Made by a program: the position numbers and the translations under genes
Source of the DNA: Caprella mutica
Taxonomy: Eukaryota; Arthropoda; Malacostraca; Amphipoda; Caprellidae
NCBI GenBank assembly: GCA_947561585.1
Contig: CANNZV010000122.1
Location: 518,153 to 582,152 of the forward strand
Direction: 5' to 3'
DNA length: 64,000 nt
Notes under the pieces: generated by a model
Database searches by the model: none
Seen by the model: only the letters and a program-made list of their open reading frames with translations
Told to the model about the DNA's origin: nothing
In this document: piece after piece, positions 46,800 through 56,442 of the stretch
Position numbering within the stretch: the stretch's first letter is position 1
Layout: every line of letters starts with the position of its first letter

Positions 46800-47318
46800 A
46801 TGAAAAAATCACTCTTCAAACTAGAGGGAGTCTCCCTTCTTTTAATTCATTTATTTTTTATCACTTTGTTCTTTTCAGCTTGCCAAGAAAAAGAAAATAG
46901 CTCCATTCATTTTTCTGAAATGGCCAATAATCAAAAAGAATTAGAAAAAGAAATTGGAAAAACTACAGACTTGTATCTCAAATTTTACAAGGAATTGGAT
47001 GTACAAGCTTTGAGTAATTTAATGACTGAAGATTGTATCACAATGGGAGCTGATCCTTCGGAAGTTTGGAACAAGGCGACTATGATTCAAAAAATAAAAG
47101 CCCTGAAAGCCAGTCCAGATTCAGAAAAATTTACAAAAAATCTCACCTTCGATTTAATAGATAGGATCATTCAAATTTCTAATAATGGAACAACAGCTAC
47201 GGTGACCGATCATTCCAAAGTTAACTTTAGCAAGATGTTGATTCGAAAAACTACGATGTTAAAAAAGATAGGAAATGATTGGAAGATTAACTATGTGAAT
47301 ACCTCACTAGTTGCCTAG
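46800..47318 (+). CDS. Lipoprotein with SnoaL/NTF2-like domain
   Basis: A 172-residue protein from the ATG at 46800. This start gives a lipoprotein signal with lipobox 'FFSAC' (Cys28), while the ATG at 46731 would put 23 polar residues in front. Residues 45-170 fit the DUF4440/SnoaL cone fold ('LYLKFYKELDVQALSNLMTEDC', by its ends, 'TTMLKKIGNDWKINYVNTS'). No catalytic residues are evident. Such proteins bind small ligands or act as accessory subunits. Confidence 0.8.
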   Translation: MKKSLFKLEGVSLLLIHLFFITLFFSACQEKENSSIHFSEMANNQKELEKEIGKTTDLYLKFYKELDVQALSNLMTEDCITMGADPSEVWNKATMIQKIKALKASPDSEKFTKNLTFDLIDRIIQISNNGTTATVTDHSKVNFSKMLIRKTTMLKKIGNDWKINYVNTSLVA

Positions 47319-47331
47319 CTGTCGAATCATT

Positions 47332-47404
47332 ATAATTAATAAACGATTTATCGTCTTCATTTTTTCTTAAAAAAAAAGAACATGACAAATCGTTTATTAA
47401 TTAT
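47332..47404. terminator. Terminator-like inverted repeat
   Basis: ATAATTAATAAACGATTT (47332-47349) is complementary to AAATCGTTTATTAATTAT (47387-47404), with a T-run and A-run in the loop. It lies 14 bp after the lipoprotein stop. Confidence 0.7.
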
Positions 47405-47447
47405 TTGAATTACTCGATTTCCAATACGTTTATTGGTAAAAATTATT

Positions 47448-47615
47448 TTAAGTAATCGGACATAAGTAATCGTGTATTTTGACTGAGGCTATTTTTTGTC
47501 TAGTCAAGGCACAAAAAACGGAGCTACCCTAACGGGTAGTGAGTATTTTTGTAACGAAGGATAGGCGAAAAATAGATCGTCATAAATGCATGATTACTTA
47601 TGTCCGATTACTTAA
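47448..47615. repeat. 168-bp element with 24-bp terminal inverted repeats and structured core
   Basis: The first 24 bases and last 24 bases are exact inverted copies. Each contains the 9-base word TAAGTAATC twice. The core has a hairpin GCTACCC-TAAC-GGGTAG and an enclosing pair 'ctatttttt'/'aaaaatag'. The right end runs through the stop codon (47612-47614) of the Tat-type ankyrin gene. The layout is like a small non-autonomous mobile element, but no target duplication can be seen. Confidence 0.8.
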
Positions 47616-48457
47616 ATCCTTACTGATTTTAAAACAGGCATAGGATCGTGAATTGTTACGGATTGAGCTACATTATTTTTTACATCAAATTTTATCCGAA
47701 CAGAAGGTGCGCCTCCTGGAGCAAAAGTATGTTCATCAATTCGTAACAATGCTCTTCCAAAATCTTCTCCCCTCCCCATAGAAAGCATTTTTCGCATATT
47801 AAGTTTGACATCAAAATATTCATCTGCTCCCTTTCCGAAAGAATATTTACCGATATAAATTTTCTTTTCCTCTTCTGTAAGTCCCAAGTCCATTGCTTTT
47901 TGATTCGCATCTCCAAGTTCTGACAAATAAGCAACCAACTCTTCTTGTTGTGCTTTTTCTACGCCCTCTACATTTTTTCTTATCAATCTTATTCTAGCAT
48001 GAAACAACAATGTAAATCCATGCGCACCTAAAATTTGTTGGACACCAGGCATATCTTGAATCATACTTTTTACGGTATTGATTTTTCCTAACATCGCAAA
48101 AGTATAAATATTGGGTCGTGCCCCATGTTCAATTAAAAACTCTGCAATGTCTTTTCGCCCCATATGACTTGCTGCTTCCAAGGCACTTTCCACATCTCCA
48201 AATCCCCAATCCCAAGTTGCCTTCGCTAATTCTGGACGTGCTGTCACTAACTCTTTGACTCGATCAAATTTGGCATGAGCAGCTCCGACCACTTCTCTAA
48301 TTATTTTCGAATTGGTACTAGGATATAATGAATCAACTTTTTTTTCATTTTGGTTAAAGTCGTATTTTTTTTCAAAGTCTAGCGATGAGGATAAAGCGGT
48401 TAATCCAAAAATACCAAGTGAAGATTGTGTTATAAAATTGCGTCTTGAATGAATCAT
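47612..48457 (-). CDS. Tat-exported ankyrin-repeat protein
   Basis: A 281-residue protein from the ATG at 48457. This choice gives a clear twin-arginine signal 'SRRNFITQSSLGIFGLTALS' at the N-terminus; the upstream ATG at 48547 would bury it behind 30 residues. Two or more ankyrin-like repeats follow (about 75-165, 'ESALEAASHMGRKDIAEFLIEHGARPNIY', by its ends). A C-terminal beta domain (200-281, 'KIYIGKYSFGKGADEYFDVKL' by its ends) is of the type attached to hydrolases to bind cofactors or substrates. Its stop lies inside a terminal repeat of the adjacent 168-bp element. Confidence 0.82.
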   Translation of the reverse strand: MIHSRRNFITQSSLGIFGLTALSSSLDFEKKYDFNQNEKKVDSLYPSTNSKIIREVVGAAHAKFDRVKELVTARPELAKATWDWGFGDVESALEAASHMGRKDIAEFLIEHGARPNIYTFAMLGKINTVKSMIQDMPGVQQILGAHGFTLLFHARIRLIRKNVEGVEKAQQEELVAYLSELGDANQKAMDLGLTEEEKKIYIGKYSFGKGADEYFDVKLNMRKMLSMGRGEDFGRALLRIDEHTFAPGGAPSVRIKFDVKNNVAQSVTIHDPMPVLKSVRI

Positions 48458-48698
48458 GAGGAATGGTTTTGTTTTTTGATAAAAATATGCTTCTCTGAAG
48501 TACGGGGATATAATATCACAGACCAATAAAAAAACCAAATGTTGCATATATCAATTTGCGGTGGTAAAACCTTTTATAGTGAATAAACTTGAATCAAGGT
48601 TTTTAAGAAACGGTTTAAATTCTTTTTCCTCAATTCATAAAAAATTTACTGTATTTTGTTATTCTTTTATTCAAAAAAAAAGTAACAAATATTAGAAC

Positions 48699-49445
48699 AT
48701 GCTGAAAATACTACGAAATATTCGAACTGATATGATTAATAAAAAAAATATTAAAGGTTATTTTCTTTATGCCATAGGTGAAATATTTTTGGTGGTAATC
48801 GGTATTCTTATCGCCTTGCAAATCAACACGTGGAATGATGATTATAAAAAAAGAAAAGAAGAGTATCGGATACTGCAAAACTTCAACCATGACCTCGAAT
48901 TGGATTTAGAACAACTCAATCATAACATTACTAGTACATTTAATAGAATGCAACAAATTGATTCTATTTTTATCATGCTTCACGAACCTGAAAATTATCC
49001 TATCGCAGATATTATTCGGTTAAATGTCGGAATTACAAAAGGTGATTTATTTGAATTGAATAGTGGAACTTTTGATGAGAGTCTAGCTTCTGGCAAAATC
49101 AATTATATCCATGTTGATTCATTGAGAGAACAGATTTTTGAATACTATCGAACAATAAATCAAAATTTAACTCAAAGGAATTCTTATAAATTTTTGATTG
49201 AAACCATTTTACCTCAATGGGGTGATATTGTTATTCCTTCACGAGAAGCATTGAGTTATTTAGGTTTAAAAAATTCAATGCCTCCGCTCAATATTTCAGA
49301 GTTGGCAACCAACAAGAAGTATAATACTGTTCTAGCACAGACCTATGGGAATCATGCTACACTTGTGGAGTTATGGCAAGGTTATATTCGTAAAGCCTCT
49401 AATTTGAAAAAAGAGGTGGAAAAAGAATTAGCTTCCAAACATTAG
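48699..49445 (+). CDS. DUF6090-like membrane-anchored protein, paralogue 2
   Basis: A 248-residue protein. A short basic N-terminus is followed by the family signature 'KGYFLYAIGEIFLVVIGILIALQINTWND' (residues 19-47, given by its ends), a membrane helix entering a WN-D box, then a long helical soluble domain. It is related to the protein at 36679-37371 and shares the helix-WN signature. The function is unknown. Monocistronic with a strong terminator. Confidence 0.85.
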   Translation: MLKILRNIRTDMINKKNIKGYFLYAIGEIFLVVIGILIALQINTWNDDYKKRKEEYRILQNFNHDLELDLEQLNHNITSTFNRMQQIDSIFIMLHEPENYPIADIIRLNVGITKGDLFELNSGTFDESLASGKINYIHVDSLREQIFEYYRTINQNLTQRNSYKFLIETILPQWGDIVIPSREALSYLGLKNSMPPLNISELATNKKYNTVLAQTYGNHATLVELWQGYIRKASNLKKEVEKELASKH

Positions 49446-49494
49446 TCCGCAGTAAAAATTAATAACAGATGTTCCAGCGTAACATCAGTTTTTA

Positions 49495-49536
49495 AATAAC
49501 AACACGAATTGTGAATTACAATTCGTGTTGTTATTT
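49495..49536. terminator. Strong bidirectional terminator
   Basis: AATAACAACACGAATTGT (49495-49512) pairs with ACAATTCGTGTTGTTATT (49519-49536) perfectly with a 6-base loop. It lies between the DUF6090-like gene and the convergent BNR gene. Confidence 0.87.
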
Positions 49537-49564
49537 TAATTGACATTTTGATTTATTAATTTCA

Positions 49565-52500
49565 CTAAGACCTTCCTCGTTTTCTCAATCTTTCACAGAT
49601 AACTTGTACACCTAATTTTTTTCCTTTTTCATTAATCACTTTTAACTTATCCAATAGCAAGTTATCTAACTTAAATAATTCAGCGTCCAACTCTTTCACC
49701 AGTTCTTCTCTGACTTGTTCTGCTTGATCCGTAGGAGGAAAATCTCCCCGTTGTTGGTCTCCCAACAAAAATGCAAGTCTATTGTTAACACGAATTCCAA
49801 AGTTAAGTGGATCTTGTCGACTTTGGTTACTAGTCATATGAATACGATTCTCAATCACCGACATTTCTTTTTCCATTTCATCCAAAAGTCCAAGTATTTC
49901 CTCGTATTCTTTTTTACCATCCAGTTTGTTTTTAAAATAATCCACATCATCTCTTACACCTTTAATATCAATCATAGCTTGATGAGCTTCACTCACTTTG
50001 TTTCTCACTTGTAATAAAAAATCCAATTGATTTTGATAATCTTCATCTGTATTTGGCAGACGAGGATCTTTTGCTATTTCAAATTTTTGACTAACAGATT
50101 CATCATCAACAGTAAGAATAGCGGTATAATTTCCAGGAACCGCTCTCGGTCCACGATTAGGCGAAGAGTACAATACCATTCCTTCAAACTCTAAAAACCC
50201 TGGATATCTCATGTCCCAAACAAATTGATTATTTTCTGCGTCAACCTTGAGTTTTTGTTTTTTCTCTTTTGCATTGGAACTGAAAGTTTGAATGACATTT
50301 CCTCTCATATCTTTAATCTCTAATTTCACATTTTTGTTTTTCGAGTAGTCTTTAACAAAGAAATTAAATAAAACTCCATTGGGATGATTTCTTCCTTCCC
50401 TGTTATAATTTGGTCTTCCCCAACCTCCTCCTTGAGCTAATCTATAAGCAGGTTTTGGTTCAAAAAGATGATGTGATTTTCCAACAATATCTTTACTCAA
50501 TTGCTGAATAGGGCCAAGATCATCAATCATCCAAAAACTTCGACCATGTGTCGCAGCTATTAATGTATTATCTCGAATATGTAAATCCCGAATGGACACG
50601 ATCGGTAAGTTCATTTGAAATGGTTGCCAACTAGCCCCATCATTAAATGAAACAAACATTCCCCATTCAGTTCCGGCATAAAGTAATCCTTTTCTAACAG
50701 GGTCTACACGTATTGCTCTAGTGTAATAATTTGCAGGAATTCCGTTGGTGATTTTTTTCCAAGTTTTACCAAAATCAGTTGTTTTATAAAGGTATGGAGT
50801 ATAGTCCCCAAACTTGTAGGAAGTTGCAGCAAGGTATGCTCCACCCTTGGTATGTGGATCGACATCAATGCAATTCATCATATTTAATTTAGGAGAATCT
50901 TTAGGCGTTACGTTCGTCCAGTTTTTTCCACCATCACGAGTCACATGTACCAAACCATCATCGCTTCCTGTCCAGATCACGCCTTCCTCTTGTTTTGATT
51001 CTGTGATCGCAAAAATATTTGCATAATGTTCTGCTCCAGTATTGTCTTGAGTAATAAGACCACCTGATGATTTTATGGTTTCAGGATCGTTACGAGTCAA
51101 GTCTGGGCTGATGACTTCCCACGATTGTCCTTCGTTATAGGTAACATGTACATGGTTAGATGTAGCATATAATTTCTTTGGATTATGTGGGCTAAACATC
51201 ACCGGGTAATTCCAATTAAATCGATACTTCATCACCTCTGCTCCTGAACCAGCAGGATTAAAAGGCCAAACATTTGTAGAACGGGTCTGTCCTGTTGAAT
51301 GATCTTTTCGCATCATGTACCCTTTAAAAGTACCTCCATAAACGATGTCAGGATTGATGGGATCAGGTGCTAAATGAGCACTTTCACCTCCTGCTGTTGA
51401 CTCCCAATCTTGTTCCGTAATTGTACTGTTAGGAGAACGATGTAAAATTCTAATTGCTGAATTATCTTGCTGTGCTCCATAGATTCTAAATGGAAAATGA
51501 TTGTCCGTAGTCACTCGATAAAATTGAGAAGTGGGCTGATTATGGTAAGTCGTCCAATTCTCTCCTGCATCAAAACTCACCTGCCCGCCACCATCATCTG
51601 CGATTGCCATTCGCTCATTATTATTAGGATCAATCCAAAGATCATGATGATCGCCATGAGGCGTACCTATTCGTTCAAAAGTTTTACCGCCATCATTTGA
51701 TCTCCAAAAACCTACATTTAAAACATAGACTCGATCTTCATTTTGAGTATCCGCATAGATTCGAGAATAGTACCAAGCCCGTTGTCGCAACGAACGATTC
51801 GAACTTGTTTTTTTCCAAGTCTCTCCTCCATCATCTGAACGAAATACACCACCATCTTTTGCTTCAATTATTGTCCAAATTCGATCTGAATTTAATGGAG
51901 AAATCGTGACGCCTATGATTCCGATAACACCTTTTGGCAAGCCTTTATTTCTTGTAATCTTTTTCCAAGTCTTTCCACTATCGGTACTTTTCCAAAGGTG
52001 ACTATCTGGACCACCGCTATCCATTCGATAGCCATTTCGTTTTATTTGCCAAGTAGATGCAAAAATAATTCTAGGATTATTGGGGTCTAACACTATATCT
52101 ACGGCTCCAGCTTTATCACTTACATAAAGTATTTTCTCCCAAGTTTCTCCTCCATCCTCTGAACGATATAATCCACGTTCTTCATTGGGCTTCCATAGAT
52201 TTCCCATTGCTGCAACGTATACTATATCTGGGTTAGTAGGATGTACACGTATTCTACCAATATGCTCTGATTTTTTCAAACCAATAAATTTCCACGTCTC
52301 TCCCCCATCTGTAGATCGCCATAATCCTTTTCCTGAAGAAACATTTCCTCGTACCGTTTGCTCGCCCTCTCCTACATAAATTACATTGGGATCACTTTCT
52401 GCAACTGCCAATGCTCCTATCGAGCCTCCAAAGAATCCATCTGAAATACACATCCAAGTATTTCCTCCATCCTTTGTTTTCCAAACTCCTCCTCCAGCAG

Positions 52501-52708
52501 TACCTATATAATATAAATTTGGATTATGATTGACACCTGCAACCGTTCCTGCGCGACCTCCACGAAATGGCCCTATCAATCTCCATTGCATCGTATTAAA
52601 ATAAAAATCATCATATCCAGATTGTTGCTTTTTTTGGGAAATGCTATCTATTGGATTGATGCATAAAAAGCACAAGGAAAGAAAAAAGAAAAAAGTATAA
52701 TTTCTCAT
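49565..52708 (-). CDS. Secreted VPS10/BNR-type beta-propeller protein
   Basis: A 1047-residue protein with a signal peptide (1-24). At least eleven Asp-box motifs (S-x-D-x-G-x-T-W), for example 'KTKDGGNTWMCIS', 'RSEDGGETWEKIL' and 'VTRDGGKNWTNVT', show a large pair of propellers over residues 35-700. An Ig-like and helical C-terminal region follows (720-1047). The family is annotated as glycosyl-hydrolase-like (sortilin/VPS10 type) and common in Bacteroidota, but no catalytic residues are established. It is probably periplasmic or surface-bound. It lacks a T9SS sorting domain. Confidence 0.9.
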   Translation of the reverse strand: MRNYTFFFFLSLCFLCINPIDSISQKKQQSGYDDFYFNTMQWRLIGPFRGGRAGTVAGVNHNPNLYYIGTAGGGVWKTKDGGNTWMCISDGFFGGSIGALAVAESDPNVIYVGEGEQTVRGNVSSGKGLWRSTDGGETWKFIGLKKSEHIGRIRVHPTNPDIVYVAAMGNLWKPNEERGLYRSEDGGETWEKILYVSDKAGAVDIVLDPNNPRIIFASTWQIKRNGYRMDSGGPDSHLWKSTDSGKTWKKITRNKGLPKGVIGIIGVTISPLNSDRIWTIIEAKDGGVFRSDDGGETWKKTSSNRSLRQRAWYYSRIYADTQNEDRVYVLNVGFWRSNDGGKTFERIGTPHGDHHDLWIDPNNNERMAIADDGGGQVSFDAGENWTTYHNQPTSQFYRVTTDNHFPFRIYGAQQDNSAIRILHRSPNSTITEQDWESTAGGESAHLAPDPINPDIVYGGTFKGYMMRKDHSTGQTRSTNVWPFNPAGSGAEVMKYRFNWNYPVMFSPHNPKKLYATSNHVHVTYNEGQSWEVISPDLTRNDPETIKSSGGLITQDNTGAEHYANIFAITESKQEEGVIWTGSDDGLVHVTRDGGKNWTNVTPKDSPKLNMMNCIDVDPHTKGGAYLAATSYKFGDYTPYLYKTTDFGKTWKKITNGIPANYYTRAIRVDPVRKGLLYAGTEWGMFVSFNDGASWQPFQMNLPIVSIRDLHIRDNTLIAATHGRSFWMIDDLGPIQQLSKDIVGKSHHLFEPKPAYRLAQGGGWGRPNYNREGRNHPNGVLFNFFVKDYSKNKNVKLEIKDMRGNVIQTFSSNAKEKKQKLKVDAENNQFVWDMRYPGFLEFEGMVLYSSPNRGPRAVPGNYTAILTVDDESVSQKFEIAKDPRLPNTDEDYQNQLDFLLQVRNKVSEAHQAMIDIKGVRDDVDYFKNKLDGKKEYEEILGLLDEMEKEMSVIENRIHMTSNQSRQDPLNFGIRVNNRLAFLLGDQQRGDFPPTDQAEQVREELVKELDAELFKLDNLLLDKLKVINEKGKKLGVQVICERLRKRGRS

Positions 52709-52831
52709 TTTATTGGTTTTGTTTAGTTTTTTTAATCAAGTAAATATAAAAAATCAGAATGGAAAATTTCGATAGAAAGGAAAGTTTTAAAATAAACACC
52801 TTTAATTGCCATACACTTGTAATCAATTTTC

Positions 52832-53695
52832 TTAAGACAATTCTTCTAAATTTTCTTTTAATCTTTTGGGCAGATATCCTATTGTAAAAGCTTTATTACT
52901 ATTTAAGGAAACATCGGCAGGACGTTTCGCAGGCATCTGAACATCTTTCTGTAAAGAGGGAATAATTAATTTTTTGTCTAATCCAAAATGTTCTGCCACT
53001 TGCGTTGCAAATTCAAATCTCGACATTCTTTCTTTTCCTCCTAAATGAAAAATCCCATTTACTTTTTTTTCTAATAGTAAAAAAAGTCCACGTGCTGCGT
53101 CGCTCCCTGAAGCTGCTGTTCGATACTCATCTGTAAAGCAATGAATATTTTTTCCTTCTCTTAAATTCTTCACCCAAGCATTCATAAATCCTAATCCATT
53201 GCTAGGCATGCCATACATCAAAGGCATTCTGGCGACTGTCGCATTAGGATATATTTTTAAAACTTTTTGCTCCGCTTCCAGTTTTTGTTTTCCATAAATC
53301 ATAATTGGTTGAGTAGGATCTACTTCGCTATAAGGTGCGTTTTTCCCTTCAAAAACTAAATCCGTAGAAGTAAAAACAAAGGGGATATTTTGCTTGGCAC
53401 ACCACTTGGCTAAGTGAGTGGTTACGTTTACATTTAAATTGTTAGAAAGAGAGTTTTGTTCGCAGTTATTTGGATTAGAATTGGCGGCTAAATGGAGAAT
53501 AGCATCTGGTTGATATTGTTTTAAATAATTTATAACAGATTGATTATCAGTTATATTAAGTTGATTTATTTGGATATCAGAATGATTGGGTTTGTTGTTA
53601 TGGTAAATCCCATTCACTTGCCAATCGCTTTGATTATGCTCTGCGATGTGCCATCCTAAGAATCCTGAAATTCCTGTTACTAAGAGTTTTTTCAT
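52832..53695 (-). CDS. SDR-family dTDP-4-dehydrorhamnose-reductase-like protein
   Basis: A 287-residue protein with NAD(P)-binding motif 'TGISGFLGWHIAE' at 6-18, 'ILHLAANSNPNNCEQN' near 65-80, the catalytic-type 'STDLVFEG' at 108-115 and 'YGKQKLEAEQ' (Tyr and Lys of the SDR triad) at about 131-140. It resembles RfbD-type reductases but is not within a sugar-nucleotide cluster. It is encoded 44 bp after a sodium:solute symporter gene on the same strand, so the two probably form an operon. Confidence 0.88.
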   Translation of the reverse strand: MKKLLVTGISGFLGWHIAEHNQSDWQVNGIYHNNKPNHSDIQINQLNITDNQSVINYLKQYQPDAILHLAANSNPNNCEQNSLSNNLNVNVTTHLAKWCAKQNIPFVFTSTDLVFEGKNAPYSEVDPTQPIMIYGKQKLEAEQKVLKIYPNATVARMPLMYGMPSNGLGFMNAWVKNLREGKNIHCFTDEYRTAASGSDAARGLFLLLEKKVNGIFHLGGKERMSRFEFATQVAEHFGLDKKLIIPSLQKDVQMPAKRPADVSLNSNKAFTIGYLPKRLKENLEELS

Positions 53696-53739
53696 AAATT
53701 AAATATCTGATAAATTTGAGAATAATTCTTCCTTCAATA

Positions 53740-55326
53740 TTAACTCATTATCTTTAAAGCCCTCGGCGCACTCTGCTTTTGGGTCAACCTCGACACTACC
53801 ATAATCGTCACTAACCCACTCACCATTGCCAATGTCCTAAAAGGAAATAACACCGTACTTCCATCCATATCAAAAGGAATCAAATTAGGAATTCCCAAAG
53901 TCGATTCTCCTCCTCCAAAGCGAATAATAAAACTCACTAAAAACCCACACAAGGCTCCTATCGAATTGGCTTTTTTATCAAACAATGCACATACCAATGC
54001 TGGAAATAACAAACAATACACGAAATCGCTACACAAAAACCATAAAGCATAAACACTCTGAACATTTAGTGCCAACAAGGTTGCGGCAATTCCTATAATC
54101 CAAATACAATTCTTAATTACTTTTTCTAAATTCTCAGATGAAATATCTGGTTTTACCAATGGTCGAAATACATTCCATCCTGCCATCGAAGAAGCAGACA
54201 AAATTGAAGAATCCACCGAAGACATTACTGCTGCAGCTACTGCGCCCAAACCAATCGTTGCGACCCAAGGGTTGGTCAAATGGCGAATCACGTGTGGTAA
54301 AATTGAAGCGTAATCATTTGGGATTGCACCTATCGCTTCCCAGTCAGCAACATTTCCAACTATGCCTATCATGATAGCAGGTATAGCAGCTACGATACAA
54401 ATTACTCCCGCAAAAATCGATAATCGAACTGCGGTGTCCTCGTCTTTTGAAGAGAGCACTCTTTGAAAATATACTTGCCAAGCAACACCTCCAAAAATTA
54501 ATAATAAAGCATAGTCCCACCATACCCAATAGTAATCTCCTAGTGCTTTACGGCTTGGTAAAAAAGTCGCTGTTCCTATATTTTTTTCTTGGTAAGTCGT
54601 CCATACTGTTTCCCATCCTCCTAGAGAATTAATTGCAACAGGTACAATTAACAATAGTCCTCCAAGTAACAAAATCATCTGTACCACATCTGTCAAAGCT
54701 ACTGCCCACAAGCCTCCTATTGCAGTATAGGCTATTGCAATTATTGCTGAAAGGACAATTGCAGATTGTGTATCTAATCCTAGAATGGTTCCAAAGGTCG
54801 TTCCCAAAGCAGTAAGAATTGCTGCCGTCCAAAAGATTTCTCCTGACAATGCAGGAAGAAATAACAGGGCAGTTATACGTTTTCCAAAACGCTGAGATAA
54901 AGGATCTAACATGGTTCGAAAACGATGTCTTCGCATTGTCCGTGCAAAAAATAATCCTCCTATCACTAGACTCAATGCATATCCCCATGGGGCTTGTACC
55001 CATATTAATCCATAGTCAGGGTTAGCTGAATATTCTGCTGAACCATTGATATAGCCTCCTCCTACCCATGTTGCACTCATCGTAAATATTCCTACTACCA
55101 ACGGTATCGAACGACCTGCCAACATGGAATCTCCTTCCGTCTCCTCTTTTTTCTTTTGTGCAACATAGGAACCGAAGTAAAATATCAAGGCATAAAATAC
55201 CATCATTGCAATAAATCCTGACCACATCACAGGTGCATCAATAATATATAGATACACGCCACATCCTATCAAAAAAACTAGTAAAAGTATTGTTGGAAAT
55301 ATTTTGCTTTGCAATAAGGAGTTCAT
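53740..55326 (-). CDS. Sodium:solute symporter family transporter
   Basis: A 528-residue protein with about 13 membrane helices and the SSS-family features 'SATWVGGGYINGSAEYS', 'GRSIPLVVGIF' and 'SSVDSSILSASSMAGWNVF', the last including the Na2-site serines. The substrate is not evident. The neighbouring reductase-like gene suggests a small carbonyl or sugar-derived compound, by inference only. Two 10-bp direct repeats lie just upstream of the start. Confidence 0.93.
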   Translation of the reverse strand: MNSLLQSKIFPTILLLVFLIGCGVYLYIIDAPVMWSGFIAMMVFYALIFYFGSYVAQKKKEETEGDSMLAGRSIPLVVGIFTMSATWVGGGYINGSAEYSANPDYGLIWVQAPWGYALSLVIGGLFFARTMRRHRFRTMLDPLSQRFGKRITALLFLPALSGEIFWTAAILTALGTTFGTILGLDTQSAIVLSAIIAIAYTAIGGLWAVALTDVVQMILLLGGLLLIVPVAINSLGGWETVWTTYQEKNIGTATFLPSRKALGDYYWVWWDYALLLIFGGVAWQVYFQRVLSSKDEDTAVRLSIFAGVICIVAAIPAIMIGIVGNVADWEAIGAIPNDYASILPHVIRHLTNPWVATIGLGAVAAAVMSSVDSSILSASSMAGWNVFRPLVKPDISSENLEKVIKNCIWIIGIAATLLALNVQSVYALWFLCSDFVYCLLFPALVCALFDKKANSIGALCGFLVSFIIRFGGGESTLGIPNLIPFDMDGSTVLFPFRTLAMVSGLVTIMVVSRLTQKQSAPRALKIMS

Positions 55327-55358
55327 TTTATTTTGATTTTACGACAAGATAATAATTT

Positions 55359-55389
55359 AACGGTTAACTGTTAATGATGAACGGTTAAC
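55359..55389 (-). promoter_or_regulatory. Tandem AACGGTTAAC boxes upstream of the symporter operon
   Basis: AACGGTTAAC occurs at 55359-55368 and again at 55380-55389, a spacing of 21 bases or two helical turns. The boxes are 33-63 bp from the symporter start codon. The arrangement is typical of a cooperative regulator binding one face of the DNA. The regulator is unknown. Confidence 0.5.
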
Positions 55390-55460
55390 CTGTAATGGTG
55401 GTAATAATTATTTGGAGATAGGTTAGGTAAAATGTTTTGTCGAGTATATTTTGAGATGGA

Positions 55461-55591
55461 AACGCGGATGACATAGATGAAGTGGATTTTTTATGGATTG
55501 TTCTTTTTACGTGTTTAGGATTTTTTATAAAAAAGAAAATCGCGATTTAGAACGATCCATAAAAATCCGCTTCATCTAAGTCATCCGCGTT
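55461..55591. repeat. Long palindrome of 38-base arms
   Basis: Left arm 55461-55499 pairs with 55554-55591 ('aacgcggatgacatagatga' type words) with few mismatches. The loop of about 54 bases contains AAATCGCGATTT, itself a 12-bp palindrome. It lies in the 418-bp spacer between the symporter start and the end of the barrel gene. Confidence 0.82.
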
Positions 55592-55744
55592 CCTACCTCA
55601 TACAATTTGATAAAAAAAAACTCGCAACAACCGAAGCTGCAACGAGTCAAATTTCCAAAAAGTTAATTCTTCTATAGTGATCTAATGTTCAAGGATTAAT
55701 CACTATTCTGTTTTTTTTTATAATAAGTTTTAAATGAGAATGGT

Positions 55745-56296
55745 CTAAAATTTATAGCCAACATTAGCTCCAATAGACAATTGAAAAAGTCCTTCATAGA
55801 AATCAGTATCTGCCATCACATTAAGTCCTGCTGATGTTCCAAAAGTAATTCGATTTGTAACATTGGTTTTGAAACCCAAGTTTAATCCACCTCCAATATA
55901 TTGAAGTGGTGAAGCTGTGATGGATTGAGAATTATCTCCAGATTTCAAAACATAATTGATATCGGTATATGCTAAATCTAACCCAACGAAAAATCCACGG
56001 TGTACAGCTTTTGGATAAAAATTGACACCTGTTTTAAAATTTTTCATATTCATTCGGAGACTCGCATTCTCTGCTTTAACTATGTTATCTCTTAGGTAAG
56101 CACCTTTGACGTGTAGTGAAAATTTCTTTCCTATTGCACTTTCGAAAACCAAACTTGGTCCGAATGCAGAAGTAGAATTTTCATAACCATCGTTCAATAT
56201 TACGGCATCTACGCCTAATGCAATTGTATTGTTTTGTGCCAAACTTGTGATTGTAAAAAGAGAAAGAATGGTGAATACAGATAGGAGCTTTTTCAT
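55745..56296 (-). CDS. Small outer-membrane beta-barrel protein
   Basis: A 183-residue protein with a signal peptide (1-20, 'LSVFTILSLFTITSLAQ'). Alternating hydrophobic strands end in '..LSIGANVGYKF', with the terminal Phe typical of BAM substrates. It is an eight-strand size, like OmpA/OmpX-type barrels. No ligand is evident. Confidence 0.8.
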   Translation of the reverse strand: MKKLLSVFTILSLFTITSLAQNNTIALGVDAVILNDGYENSTSAFGPSLVFESAIGKKFSLHVKGAYLRDNIVKAENASLRMNMKNFKTGVNFYPKAVHRGFFVGLDLAYTDINYVLKSGDNSQSITASPLQYIGGGLNLGFKTNVTNRITFGTSAGLNVMADTDFYEGLFQLSIGANVGYKF

Positions 56297-56442
56297 GGTA
56301 AATGTTTTGTTAGGTTTGTTGAGTATTGGTTTCTTTAAAAGATATATTTCAACAAACTACAAAACAGCCTAAAACGTTGTTTAGGTGAACTGTTTTTAAT
56401 ATAACCTTAAAGGTTTAAGCTTAACTTTAGGAAGACGTTAAC
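56297..56442. other. Start of a 483-bp spacer
   Basis: The non-palindromic part between the barrel gene and the large palindrome 56443-56788. It is AT-rich with nothing recognised; the barrel gene's promoter should lie here on the minus strand. Confidence 0.4.

Noticed and set aside
46529..46900. Two short ORFs at the edge of the nested palindrome
   Set aside because: They overlap the palindrome and the promoter of the lipoprotein gene and have no protein-like features.
47448..47615. Firm call of a transposon
   Set aside because: Terminal repeats are clear, but no target-site duplication beyond the self-complementary TTAA can be shown and no second copy is in the window.
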